NCBI GenBank assembly: GCA_014529385.2
Contig: CM043942.1
Span: forward strand, 935,001-999,000
DNA length: 64,000 bases
Reading direction: 5' to 3'
Source: Adiantum capillus-veneris
Lineage: Eukaryota > Streptophyta > Polypodiopsida > Polypodiales > Pteridaceae
Part shown: positions 12,170 to 21,968 of the stretch, piece after piece
Numbering within the stretch: the first letter of the stretch is position 1
Layout: every line of letters starts with the position of its first letter
Made by a program: the position numbers and the translations under genes
Notes under the pieces: generated by a model
What the model was told of the DNA's origin: nothing
The model's database searches: none
Seen by the model: only the letters and a program-made list of their open reading frames with translations

Positions 12170-12311
12170 TGTCAGGCCAAGGGCTAGACCGAGGGGTCAC
12201 AGACTCGGCCAAGGGCCGGCTGCCAGTGGGAAGGGGTCCAAAAGGGGCTAGGAGCCTATAAAAGGGAGGCTGGGCGGATGGACCAGTCTACGGCAGTCCC
12301 TCAGTGTTACA
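12170..12311 (+). repeat. Element B 3' LTR
   Basis: 142 bp, same ends as the 5' copy, followed by GTTCA at 12312-12316. A purine run (AAGGGGGTAG, about 12157-12166) just before it is the likely polypurine tract for plus-strand priming. Confidence 0.97.
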
Positions 12312-12316
12312 GTTCA

Positions 12317-14074
12317 ACTAGCAACAATGAAGCAGAATACGACACACTACTTCATGGTTTGAAGATGTGCATTGGCCAAGGGATACAACGTCTCATGGTA
12401 AAGGGAGATGCACTTCTCATTGTTAAACAGATTTTAGGCATTTGGGCATGCAAGAATGAAAGCTTACGGACAAAAGTTCATGCCATTCGTAGATTGTTTA
12501 ATCAATTTGAAGAAGTGCAACTATATCATATTCCTAGGAAACAGAATGAAGATGCCGATTTACTTGCACAGCAAGTAGTTACATGTGTTGAGAAAGAAGT
12601 GCAGGTCATCATGGTGGCAGCAACTGTCAAGCAACCGAGATACCAGGGATTGGAGTCATTGACTCCCATTATTAGCTACATTTTGGAGGGTGAGTTTCCA
12701 CAAGACTTCACGAAGGCTCAGAAGAGGAGACTCATGAAGAAGGCAAGCGCGTATATCTTCCTAGAAGGATCCCTCTATCAAAGAGGGAAGGATCAAGTGT
12801 GCAGAAGAGTACCAACTATCAAGGAAATTCCAGCCATTCTAAAAGGTTTGCATGAAGAGGCATGTGGTGGTCATTTTGCCCAAGAGTTAACTGTGAAGAA
12901 GATTTTGCTTGCGGGGTATGTTTGGCCAAGTTTGCATGTGGATGTTCAACATTGGTGTAAAATCTGTCACAATTGTCAGATAAATGGAAATAGAAAGTTA
13001 GTGCATGGCCTGAGGCAAATAGTGCTTGCAAATGGACCCTTTGAAAAGTGGGGCATTGATGCTATGGGTCCTCTGCCTAGGACAAAAAATGGTAAACTCT
13101 ACATTTTAGTGGCTGTAGACTATATGACTAGATGGGTGGAAGCACAAAGTGTGGCAAAGGTAAATGAGAGGACAGTGAGAAAATTTGTCTACACTCACAT
13201 TTGTTGTAGATTTGGCACACCTTTGGAGATTGTTTCTGATAATGGTCTAGGGTTTAGAAAGGGCTTGCTCACAGAAGTCTGTGAAGAACTTCACATTCTA
13301 CATCGTCATAGTACACCCTACTATCCCCAGTCAAATGGTTTGGTAGAAAAAGCTAATGGTGTCATTGCAGGCATCATTAGAAAGATGGTGAGAAACAAGA
13401 CAAAGTTGTGGGATGACTTCTTGGATGGTGCCTTGTGGTCGTATCGAACCACATATAGGGAATCCACAGAGTTTACACCATTTCACTTGGTCTATGGTCA
13501 AGAGGCTTTACAACCAATACCAATTGAGCTCAACATTCCGACAATGCGACTTCATGGCAAAGCAACACAAGATGATCAAGAAGCATGGATGGATCGACTT
13601 CTTACCTTAGCTGAGCTTGAGTGGAAAAGAGAAGCAGCATACGAGTGCTACAAGAGGAAAGCTACGCAGGGGAAGGAGAAGCTTGACAAGAAACTAAAGG
13701 ACAAAGGAATCAATGAAGGAGATCTGGTGCTAAGGTATGACAATCGACTCGATAATCATTTTGATGCCAAGTTTGAAACTAGATGGCAGGGGCCATACAT
13801 AGTCAAGAAGGCTTTCAATTCAAGTTACTATCAACTTATGGACTTGAATGGGAAAGAGCACTCCAGGAAGGTGAACGGGTATCGCCTAAAGCCTTATTTG
13901 AGTCGCCTTCTACCAAAGGATCTTCCAAAGATCTGTCAAAAGACAGCCTGGGGCAGGGCTAATGATAGCCGTTTTTTGGCTCTCTGTAATTCCCATAGTG
14001 AGTTACCTCACCCTATCAAATCACTCAAACACTGTGGTTACCCTCACCTTTTCACTGTATATAGGTGTGTGTGA
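12317..14074 (+). CDS. pol: Element A remainder of second RNase H and integrase
   Basis: Continues the domain cut at 6299. NNEAEYDTLLHGLK and VKGDALLIVKQ (12324-12435) hold the Glu and Asp of the second RNase H. Integrase follows: zinc-binding His-His-Cys-Cys from HEEACGGHF to CKICHNC (12850-12980); core with GIDAMGPLP near 13055, SDNGLGF near 13238 and the catalytic Glu of VEKANG near 13345; C-terminal RWQGPYIVKKAF near 13785. All three acidic residues are present. No stop remains at the end of the protein: the frame runs past 13963 into the right LTR and closes at 14074. The open frame upstream to 12278 is LTR of element B. Confidence 0.88.
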   Translation, partial: TSNNEAEYDTLLHGLKMCIGQGIQRLMVKGDALLIVKQILGIWACKNESLRTKVHAIRRLFNQFEEVQLYHIPRKQNEDADLLAQQVVTCVEKEVQVIMVAATVKQPRYQGLESLTPIISYILEGEFPQDFTKAQKRRLMKKASAYIFLEGSLYQRGKDQVCRRVPTIKEIPAILKGLHEEACGGHFAQELTVKKILLAGYVWPSLHVDVQHWCKICHNCQINGNRKLVHGLRQIVLANGPFEKWGIDAMGPLPRTKNGKLYILVAVDYMTRWVEAQSVAKVNERTVRKFVYTHICCRFGTPLEIVSDNGLGFRKGLLTEVCEELHILHRHSTPYYPQSNGLVEKANGVIAGIIRKMVRNKTKLWDDFLDGALWSYRTTYRESTEFTPFHLVYGQEALQPIPIELNIPTMRLHGKATQDDQEAWMDRLLTLAELEWKREAAYECYKRKATQGKEKLDKKLKDKGINEGDLVLRYDNRLDNHFDAKFETRWQGPYIVKKAFNSSYYQLMDLNGKEHSRKVNGYRLKPYLSRLLPKDLPKICQKTAWGRANDSRFLALCNSHSELPHPIKSLKHCGYPHLFTVYRCV

Positions 14075-16305
14075 GTTAGGGGACTTTTCCTATATCTTTT
14101 TAATAAACCCTCAATTAGCTAGTCATTGGGCTAGTTGAGCCAAAAATATATATATATATATAAGTATATTACGGCCCATTTACGTGTAAATATTTCATTG
14201 TATATAGGGCCTAAATAAAAGGATTTTTCATAATTACTTGGTATTTATTTAAATATTACTCCCTAGGGTGTGTTATTTATGCTATGTACATTGACTCACC
14301 ATTACCATATTTTTTCTTACCATTTTGCATACTCTTTATTCCATATAAAAATAATCTCATGCAAACTTCTTTTAGTTTTTGTGTAACTCCATCCCAACAA
14401 AAGTCCAAAAAAAACTAGTTCTATTTATGTGTATATTTGTTTCACTATTGTGATTGTTTCCTTTCTACATCTATTCTCTATTACTCTCATAAATTAGACC
14501 ACCACAAATATTCATCTTTTTAGCGTAGACTTATAATGAGAGAGATTTATTTTGACCCCTTTATATTTTTTCCACCTATGTTATTTATATTTGACATGTA
14601 CATATTCTTTTTAGACCCCTCAATATTTGATTTTCTTAGTTGTACTATTCACTTATATCATGATCTCAACAATATCTTCAATTATAGACCTACCAAATAA
14701 GGTCAAGGGTATGTGGCATGTATGCATGCACTATGGAGGGCTCACTCTTGGAGGCATTCAAAAGAATCATCCAAAGAAGGACCCCACAAGGACTTTGTGC
14801 AGTGGAAAAAGACAGTCGGTTTTGCTGAATTTTTAAAGGTCACTTGCTCTCCGAATTTGAAAAGGTGATACAAACAAAAGTTGTAGCTCGTGGACTGAAC
14901 TTTTACCTCAAATGTTTTCATATTGTTTTGAGCTACGAGCTGTGAGCTATGATTTTATTGGTGGATCCCAGTTTGCCCATGCTATGCAGCCACACTCCCT
15001 CTTCCACTTTATCATTTTTCTCTTTCACACACACTTCTCCACTCATCATCCCCACCTCTCTCACCACTCTTCTCTGCACCCTACTCACCTTCTTCTCAAC
15101 CTTGAAGAATAAGAGAAACCATGGTGAACTCATGTCTCCTACACACACTTCCATTCCAAAATTGACCACCTAGTCTCATTTTTCCTTATCCATATTACCC
15201 ATATCTATAAAAAAAACCACAAAATTCAGCCTCTTCTCTTGAAAGACAGCATCATGGTGATTGATTACTCATGTTCACTTACCTTGGCTCCCAAGGAAGG
15301 TCAAGAGTGGAGAAAAAACGTACTGTCAAAGCTAGCGGACCGTCAACAAGCGTCAAAATTGATCCTACTCAAGACACTTGGAGCATCAACATTGTAAGAA
15401 ATCCATATTTTCTTACCTATTAAGAGTTTTTTCTTCCTTATTTGTATCCTACTTGGATACTCCCATTGTAAATATCCAATTCCATTTGTAAATCAATAAA
15501 AATACTAACTCTACTAATTTACTAACACTAACCTACTATGAAAAGTACTATCACCTCCACTTCTCTCCTCTCTCTCTTCTTCATCTATCCCCACCAACTT
15601 CTTGATAATTCCAATGAAAAAGAAATTAGATAAGTGTTGAAAATCTAACCCAACCATGGTCAGAGGAGTAACCCTAGCCCTCAAAATTGCTATAAAAGGA
15701 GGGTGTAGCTAGCACAAAAGGGGGGAGCCATAAGCAAGAGCACTATGCTATAGCTTGAGAAGCCAAGCTCAACCTCTCTAGAAGGAACTCTTGAGTGGAA
15801 GCTCATTGTGTTATGCATGTGCATGTGTTGTAATAGGGGTGATTAGCAAGGGTACTCTATGTCATTGTAAGAGAGAGAGTGATCATTCAATTGAGAGTAG
15901 GAGATCTATCATTTCACCTACTCGTGTAAGCCCAACATTTGCTGAATCAAGGAGGGTGCATTTGGACTAAGCTTGGATACTTTGTCTCTCTTCCAACGTG
16001 AAGAAATGGACAACAATGATGTGTAAGTGTCTTGGTGTTTTTTTTTAAAGTTCTTGATAGCTTGTCTCTGGGTGTTGTCATCAATTTAGCCATAAATCTC
16101 ACATACTGTAAGAGGGCGACAGGGTGGAGAGGACTCCCCTGGCCTTAAGACAGTGACTGGGGTGGCTTTTCTTGTGATGTGTTGTGGTGTAATTTACTCA
16201 AGCTATGTTGAACAAATAGTAATCTCACTTTGATTGGTCATGACAGATTTGTAAGAAGGTATTAATGCAACAAGCACCCCCTCCCCTTTCTCTCTCTTTC
16301 TTACA
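13963..16305 (+). repeat. Element A 3' LTR, full length inferred
   Basis: The first 1,228 bases match the left LTR. Beyond 15190 there is no left counterpart, yet the sequence still looks like LTR: TATA box at 15691, a transcript-like region after it, and an end TTACA at 16301-16305 followed by TATAT, the same five bases that precede the left LTR at 284-288. I infer a 2.3-kb LTR, in range for Tat elements. The purine-rich GGGGCAGGG before 13963 is the likely polypurine tract. The part to 15190 is certain, the outer end moderately so. Confidence 0.65.
15691..15698 (+). promoter_or_regulatory. Probable TATA box of element A LTR
   Basis: TATAAAAG in GCTATAAAAGGAGGGTG, about 600 bases before the inferred LTR end. 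It is present only in the right copy because the left LTR stops before this point. Confidence 0.5.
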
Positions 16306-16356
16306 TATATAATTGTGTTTGCTTGATCATTGCCGATACATTTCAAAGCAGCCTGA

Positions 16357-16359
<3 letters not shown>

Positions 16360-16434
<75 letters not shown>
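16360..16434 (+). repeat. (CT)n microsatellite, about 37 units
   Basis: An uninterrupted CT run of about 74 bases, 50 bases outside the inferred end of element A. Frames that cross it encode Leu-Ser or Arg-Glu repeats and are not genes. Confidence 0.97.
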
Positions 16435-16435
<1 letters not shown>

Positions 16436-16812
16436 ACGCGTCCTAGTTCGCATCCAAAACTAGGTGGTGCCCCAAATTTGTGTAGGGTTAGGTTGCGGGT
16501 TTGTGTGTGTGTTTGTTGTTTTTCCAACCCCAACCCAAATTGAGCAGCACGGGAGCCTAGAAGAGTGCTTAGAGGCCACTCTTGTTGTTGCCCGCCCCAG
16601 ACCGCCTCAATATTATATGGACTTTGACTCTTATGCTCATCTCTTCCAGCATGAGCGACATGACTTTATGTATGCTCAACTCTCCAGATTGAGCTTATAC
16701 CTATTAGCTAGACTCATAGACCACAGAAAAATATTAACTTGAAGCTTGGGTCTGACACTTTGCTCATTTAGTGGCTTAGCTGCCCGACTCTAGACTCTTA
16801 TGCCATGTAAGT
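16435..16812. other. No gene recognised
   Basis: Between the CT microsatellite and the first coding-like remnants of element C. No LTR resembling the one at 25216 is visible here, so the left LTR of element C is absent, truncated, or too changed to see. Confidence 0.4.
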
Positions 16813-18438
16813 TTAATGGCGACTTGGACTTACCTGATCATGGCCTGAAATCCAATTCCATATGCTTTTGATGTTTAGGCCTTTCTCGTTAGTTTTTGTT
16901 TGAGATGCCATGTTGTCCAATACATTGGCATATATCTGCTCTTCATTCCTTGGTAGAAAATTGTGGTCGCTTGATGAGACAGGTATTGATGTTGAAGCAA
17001 TGGTTGATGAAGTCTTCTTCTTCCAGATAGTGTTCTTCAAAATTGTGACCTCCGCATTTACCGTTGCTTTATTTTTGTTGTTAAGAGGCTGTAAATGAGT
17101 TGTGTATCTTTCTTATTGTTGAGCGTCAATCGCGGATTTTGGAACCCACATTGTTCTTGGGCCTGGTGTGATCTCCTTTGCCACTTGCCTTGTTTCTTCT
17201 TTGACTTGATGGTACCTTATTTTAATTTTCCAAATATGGCTGTTACTTTTGTAAAATCCTTTCTCTTATAGTAATTGACAAGGGATTCATCTATAGGTTG
17301 TAGTACTCTTGGGTGTAGCGGGTGGCTGCTCTTCATTTCTTGATGTTTCTTGCTTTTCCTGGGTGATTCCTTGATAAGCTACTACCTTAAGTAACCAGAT
17401 TTGAAAGTTACCCTCATAGAATCCTTGTGCTTCGAGTAACTGAACTGGAATGAATCTTTGGACTTGCTTGGAGGTGATCTTCACTTGACTTTGTTGGGTA
17501 GTCTGGTAGAATTCTGATTTCATTACCTAGACTTGTCGTATGGTTTGTCCAGTGGAAGACCTTCTCTTTTGATTTTTGTACCTGTCCTTTCTCTTGGTTG
17601 AGTTATGTGATTGACGTTGACGGCTTTGTTGATTCCTGACTGAGTGGTTGTCATGGGATGGATATCACTAGGCTGTTATCTTAGGCTTGTTGACCCAAAC
17701 ATCTGAATTTCCTTTCTTGTAGCCTTGTGCAATAATTGACTCGCTTGATGTGATCCATCCTGTTACCTTTGCTTGTTGAGGTTGTTCCTGTGATTGTATC
17801 CAAATTGGATCATTAACTTTAATCTGTGCCTTGGATACTAGCACTTGGTTGACCTATTTTGACTTCCTTTGGAGACTTTCGGGTGATGGAAACTTTGGTT
17901 GATAGAATTTTTGCTTGGGTTTCCATTGTTTCTTTGATGGTTTGGCTTTTGATGTAGAGGCTTTGTCTTGCACTTGCATTGGCTAGGCTAGAGAATGTGG
18001 GCTTACTTTATCTTTTCCTTTTTCAATAGCCAAGAATCTTTGAACTGTTGTAGGCTTGCCCTTTGTTGCCTCTTGATAGCTTGTCGTGATGACCATTGTT
18101 GAAGATTCAGGCTCGTCTTCAAAGACTTGTGCCCATGGCTTGGACAAAATCAAGTGTGTTCCCATTTGTCGAGAATCTACCACCAAGATTTTTTCTTTGA
18201 CATTCTATGAGTGTAGTTGGAGAGTAGCTTCTGCAATCCCCATACTTATAACATCTACTTCAGGTGAGAGATTTACCTTTATTTGAATATCATAAAGCTT
18301 TGGCTTACCTAGAAGTAACCACATGCCATATGACATGACATTAGTCGTGGAATTTGTATTAATTTCTGCCATAAAATTCATCTTGACTCCGCTTGTGCAC
18401 TTAGCAAAAAGTTGATCTGCTTTGGTACTAGATTGCAT
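16813..18438 (-). pseudogene. Element C unidentified C-terminal region, decayed
   Basis: Coding-like but broken by several stops and shifts. From 18438 down it continues the polyprotein after a one-base shift near 18425 (CTSGVKMNFMAEINTN, NVMSYGMWLLLGKPKLYDI, then ILVVDSRQMGTHLILSKP). Further on, a Lys/Gln-rich part carries a repeated motif: WITSSESIIAQGYKKGN near 17700-17750, RFIPVQLLEAQGFYEGN near 17410-17460 and a worn third copy near 17240-17290. Element E has the same motif at the same place. I do not recognise the domain; nothing in it resembles RT or integrase. Confidence 0.45.
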
Positions 18439-18905
18439 GTGTTCTCTTGAGTGACTTGAGCAATCTTTGGCTTGGACTCCTTGTCATCTTCTTCTTCATT
18501 GTTCACACTTGTGAGTTCATCTGTGTGTTCTAGCTCCTGCTTGACCACCATTTCCTCTGATATGTATTTTGGAGAGACAAAATCAGCATTTGGTTCCTGT
18601 AGAGTCATAGGCTCTTCTTCCTTGACTTCAGTTGTTGAAATGTCACCAATAGTGTATGAACTTCCTGTCACTTCCTGTACCTCTTCTTTGATTGATTCCA
18701 AGTCTTCATATTGCTCGTTTGTAGGCGCTGGACCTGAAGCATCTTCTTTGGATCTTAGCCCTTCTTCCTGCAACTTTGCTTCGTTGACTTGCGGCTCCTC
18801 CTCTGTACTATGCATTCGAGTTGGACAGTTTGTAATCAAGTGTGTTATCGCACATTGATCGCAAAGAGAAGTTATTTCTATATGACCAATCTTGGGGCTA
18901 GGTAT
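18378..18905 (-). pseudogene. Element C polyprotein: zinc knuckle and acidic segment
   Basis: In phase with the protease segment to its right, after TAG at 18906-18908. It opens with CDQCAITHLITNC, a CCHC-like knuckle unusual in lying after the protease, then about 120 residues rich in Glu, Asp, Ser and Thr with no predicted fold I can name, and NTCNLVPK near the end. The frame shifts by one base near 18425 and closes at TGA 18378. Possibly an RNA-binding and flexible linker region. Confidence 0.5.
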
Positions 18906-20477
18906 CTAGTTTTGTGCTATCCCCATAGCTGATAACCCTGTTTCTAACTCATACTCAGATTCTTCATCTGTCTCACACATAACCCTTAGCATGTAGTAGG
19001 GGACTATGTCATACCCATTCTCATCGCAAAATTTTGTTGGTGTGATTTCATTAACACAGACATCCAAAGTAGCCAATATCTGAGTCCACTCTAGCGGTTC
19101 TAACGGATCTTCCGGAAAAGGTTCTCTTATGTAAGCATCATCTTCTAAAACCCTCTCTAAGGCATTCTCATTTCTCCCAAAGTCAGTACACTCCGATGCT
19201 CCGCACATCCAGATTTCTTTCTTTTTGCCCATCCACGGATGGTCTGTTGATCCACTTTGTGTTGCAAAATCAAAATCTTCCACGGGCGTTCTAGTTACAT
19301 CTTGGTAACTATGATTTCTCATATTTACATGTGTTGTGGTTTCAGCATGTCTCAAGTATAGATAATCATAACCCCAATCTTGTACCATCTTGAGTTGTCT
19401 CATAAATGGTCTTCCAAGGATGATTTCATAGTTATTTTTCTTGCCAAAGTCAAATATGGCAAAAGTATGCACATACTCTATACCACAAGAAGACACCACT
19501 ATCACTTCTAGCAATCCCATGGGTCTTTCAACATGCCCATCGGCAAACTGTAATTTTATTCTGGTTGTTCTAAAGGCGGGCCTACCCCATTTCTCCCATA
19601 TTCGTTTTGTTGCTATGGCAATTCCTGCTCCGCTGTCAAGTATATCTTTCGTTTCAATCCCATTGTACTTGACAGGCAAAGTGGCATTACCATCTTCTCC
19701 TTCACAGTACTCTCCTACTTTGTTCAGAGGTACCGGTCTTACATTTGATCTAGACTTCTCGATCTCATCTAGCTCTTTTTCTAGGAACCTTAACAGGATT
19801 TTGATCCCAATTTTTTCCAAGCATTTTTCTATATCCGTCCACATACTTGGCCTGATTTTCAAAAGTTCTGCCAACGTAATTGTGCACTTCACTGGCGTGG
19901 ATAGCAAGTCAGTCAAAATTTTTGTGTCCAAGTCTCTTGTCCCTCCTAGCCTCTGTGATGGAACTCTCACAATCTCAGACTTTGCCTCAAAATCTCCCAT
20001 GTACTGTGGCAAAGTTCTTAACGATGCAGGTCTACTGTCTTCGGAGGCTACCGATCCTACATCACCATAATATGACCTCGCATCAACACTCATTTGTGGT
20101 CTATCTAATGTGATTTTAGGAAATGGTGCTAGTCCAGCATCCTCTTCTCGTTTTTGGGCATCTCGGACAGCCTTCCATAACTCCTTTGGCCACTCATCCT
20201 CAACTATCGGAACATAGGGTGGGAAATCCCTCATTGATTCATCTGTTGTATTTTGGACTACCCTCGATCCTTGTGACCTTGGCAGTGGTTCTTCCCTATG
20301 ATCCACCTCTTCTCTAGGAAATTCGTCTACTTTAATTCTCTCATCTTTGTGCACTAGGGTGACTATCCTATCCTTCAATTCTGGTGAAGGTGGTTCTAGC
20401 AATGCTTGAGCAGTTTCAATGAGTTGCTTACACATTTCTATCCTCTGCTTATCTAGTTCAGGATAAGGATAAGTCAT
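18906..20477 (-). CDS. pro: Element C aspartic protease with unknown C-terminal domain
   Basis: 523 codons. An N-terminal helical segment (MCKQLIETAQALLEPP) and a long linker precede the protease: LNKVGEYCEGEDGNATLPV leads into ILDSGAGIAIATK with the catalytic Asp-Ser-Gly near residue 280, and ILGRPFMRQLKMVQDWGYD near 355-373. After the protease comes a stretch of about 150 residues containing WTQILATLDVCVNE and TKFCDENGYDI (about 465-495). The second part recurs in elements E and G, and seems a conserved unnamed domain. The protease would cut the Gag-X polyprotein. TAG at the end fits a former Gln codon. Confidence 0.8.
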   Translation of the reverse strand: MTYPYPELDKQRIEMCKQLIETAQALLEPPSPELKDRIVTLVHKDERIKVDEFPREEVDHREEPLPRSQGSRVVQNTTDESMRDFPPYVPIVEDEWPKELWKAVRDAQKREEDAGLAPFPKITLDRPQMSVDARSYYGDVGSVASEDSRPASLRTLPQYMGDFEAKSEIVRVPSQRLGGTRDLDTKILTDLLSTPVKCTITLAELLKIRPSMWTDIEKCLEKIGIKILLRFLEKELDEIEKSRSNVRPVPLNKVGEYCEGEDGNATLPVKYNGIETKDILDSGAGIAIATKRIWEKWGRPAFRTTRIKLQFADGHVERPMGLLEVIVVSSCGIEYVHTFAIFDFGKKNNYEIILGRPFMRQLKMVQDWGYDYLYLRHAETTTHVNMRNHSYQDVTRTPVEDFDFATQSGSTDHPWMGKKKEIWMCGASECTDFGRNENALERVLEDDAYIREPFPEDPLEPLEWTQILATLDVCVNEITPTKFCDENGYDIVPYYMLRVMCETDEESEYELETGLSAMGIAQN

Positions 20478-20630
20478 CCATCTTTGTTCTAAGGTCTATC
20501 TATTTTTCAATCTAGCCTCATAAGCCTGTAAAATCGCGTCTAAAGGCTCATTCACTTTGTCCACTAGGACAGATCCTCCTGAACTGGAACTCTTGGGTGC
20601 TTCAGCTGGTTTAAGGGTTTCAGCTTCCCT

Positions 20631-20936
20631 TTACTGTGTCTGTTGCTCTTGAGTTGTTTCCAACTCAGTTGTAACAGCCTTTTCTTCTCCTTTCTCCCTT
20701 TCTAGTCTCGCTTTCATTCTAGTCCTTCTTGATCGTCTAGAGTTTCTACGGCTTTTGGAACTCTTACTAGTCTCTCCATCTGTAGGCTTCTTCTCTTGCA
20801 CTTTTGCTTGTGCTCTTGTGACAACGTTTACTGAAGCAACTTGCTTACTTTCATCTTCTTGTTGTTTAAGCACATGTTCTTTTGCAATTGTTTCTTGCTC
20901 CATTGTTGTTTTCGTCTCTCCTTTTGTTGCGGCTCG
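20631..20936 (-). pseudogene. Element C Gag-protease linker, basic
   Basis: In phase with both neighbours, bounded by TAA at 20937 and TAA at 20631, each one C-to-T step from Gln. Lys/Arg/Ser-rich (SKSSKSRRNSRRSRRTRMKA) with predicted helix, as in nucleic-acid-binding tails. Element G retains a similar stretch before its protease. Confidence 0.6.
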
Positions 20937-21968
20937 TTATTTCTCTGATTTGCTAGTAGAAGGAAACGTAACATGTGGTTGCATTTTACCTTTCTTTCTT
21001 GGATTCTTAGGACAATCCAAAATCATATGTGTGAATGCACACTCATTACAATATACATTTATCATGATTTCATGGTGTGGACAATCCTTAATCAATTGTT
21101 TACTACTACCACATCTGTCACATGGACGTATTGGTTGTTGTGGAAATACTTGATATTGACCTTGAAGTGGCCTCTGATCTACCACATATCTTTCTATTTG
21201 AAGCTCATGACTCACATATGCATTTCTAGCAGTTATGGGTCTTTCACTTAAGAACACTTGTTCCACTACAGGATGATTTCTAGGCGGTTGAGGCATAACA
21301 TGCTCAAATCCTGGTGGAGTCTTAGGTCTATAGTCAGGACAATGTTGCATCGGATGGTCCCCTCCACATGTCATGCACCTGCGTCGTTGAGGAACTCTAT
21401 AGGCTGGTACTCTGTCAGAGTGGTTGATGCGTTGCATCACATTCTCTATGATTTGCTCCTCAACATTTACTTGGTTTTGTCCTAGATTCCCTCTTTGATC
21501 CTCAAGATCAGCGGTTTTCTGTTTCTCACTCGCATCATTCATCTTCTTTTGACCATCTTCATAGAATTTGCAATTGCCAACTAGGTCAACTCCCGCTTTG
21601 GTCACCTCTTCCAAGGTTTGGTATCTTTTCAAGTATAGGTCCTTTTGGAGATTATCATTCCTAAGCCCTCTGATGAAGCATAGGATCTGACGTTCTGGCG
21701 TGGGTAACTCTTGGGTAGGACATCTAGCAACATATTGCTTGAAACGCAATATTGCATGTCGCAATGTTTCTGCTTCGCCTTGTTTAAATTCCTGAATCTT
21801 AGGAAGGGTGTTATGTTTTATGCCCCTCTTGGTGAATTCTTGAACAAATTCATCCAACATTTTCTCAATGGTTGTGAACTCTCTCCGGTTCAATAGTTCA
21901 AACCATGCTTGTGCATTGTCCTCCAATGTAAGTCCCAAACCCTCATACTGCGTGTGGAAGTACTCTAC
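20937..21968 (-). CDS. gag: Element C Gag core and three zinc knuckles
   Basis: Residues 1-110 form the retrotransposon gag domain: LEDNAQAWFELL, FVQEFTKRG, ETLRHAILRFKQYVARCP and RQILCFIRGLRNDNLQKDL. The linker contains a heptad-like acidic helix. Three Cys/His clusters follow: CMTCGGDHPMQHC (about 187), CDRCGSSKQLIKDC (about 272, His replaced) and CNECAFTHMILDC (about 295). Together they would assemble particles and bind RNA. The frame is continuous with the segment on its right through TGA 21969, a former Trp. Confidence 0.85.
   Translation of the reverse strand, partial: VEYFHTQYEGLGLTLEDNAQAWFELLNRREFTTIEKMLDEFVQEFTKRGIKHNTLPKIQEFKQGEAETLRHAILRFKQYVARCPTQELPTPERQILCFIRGLRNDNLQKDLYLKRYQTLEEVTKAGVDLVGNCKFYEDGQKKMNDASEKQKTADLEDQRGNLGQNQVNVEEQIIENVMQRINHSDRVPAYRVPQRRRCMTCGGDHPMQHCPDYRPKTPPGFEHVMPQPPRNHPVVEQVFLSERPITARNAYVSHELQIERYVVDQRPLQGQYQVFPQQPIRPCDRCGSSKQLIKDCPHHEIMINVYCNECAFTHMILDCPKNPRKKGKMQPHVTFPSTSKSEK

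Larger units (their letters stand above)
6300..12311 (+). mobile_element. Element B: chromovirus (Ty3/gypsy) with 142-bp LTRs
   Basis: A complete 6,012-bp element: identical-length LTRs (6300-6441, 12170-12311), GTTCA target duplication (6295-6299 and 12312-12316), initiator tRNA-Met primer site, a gag-pol frame, and a chromodomain at the C-terminus. It sits in the second RNase H of element A; deleting it with one GTTCA leaves A's frame open. The domain order and chromodomain place it in the chromovirus group, probably near Reina; the exact clade is my inference. LTRs of 142 bp are short for the group. One amber codon and an RT active-site change indicate that it is dead. Confidence 0.95.
289..16305 (+). 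mobile_element. Element A: Tat-type Ty3/gypsy LTR retrotransposon, interrupted
   Basis: Partial left LTR, gag, protease, RT, degenerate RNase H, second RNase H and integrase lie in the Ty3 order, ending at a right LTR. The second RNase H between the first one and integrase, with an NNEAEY motif, is the hallmark of the Tat lineage (Ogre/Retand relatives). Element B splits it inside the second RNase H. From 2865 to 6299 one reading frame is broken only by TGA at 3306 and 4395, both readable as former Trp codons. TATAT lies on both sides (284-288 and 16306-16310) if the right LTR ends at 16305; that outer boundary is inferred, the inner parts are clear. No primer-binding site is found: the end of the left LTR and the start of the leader appear deleted. 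Confidence 0.8.

Noticed and set aside
12278-12316. Start of the integrase frame at the ATG at 12278
   Set aside because: This ATG lies inside the 3' LTR of element B; the true protein is continuous with 6299.
19441-20070. 209-codon plus-strand frame
   Set aside because: Antisense shadow of the element C protease segment; Ser/Leu-rich with no domain.
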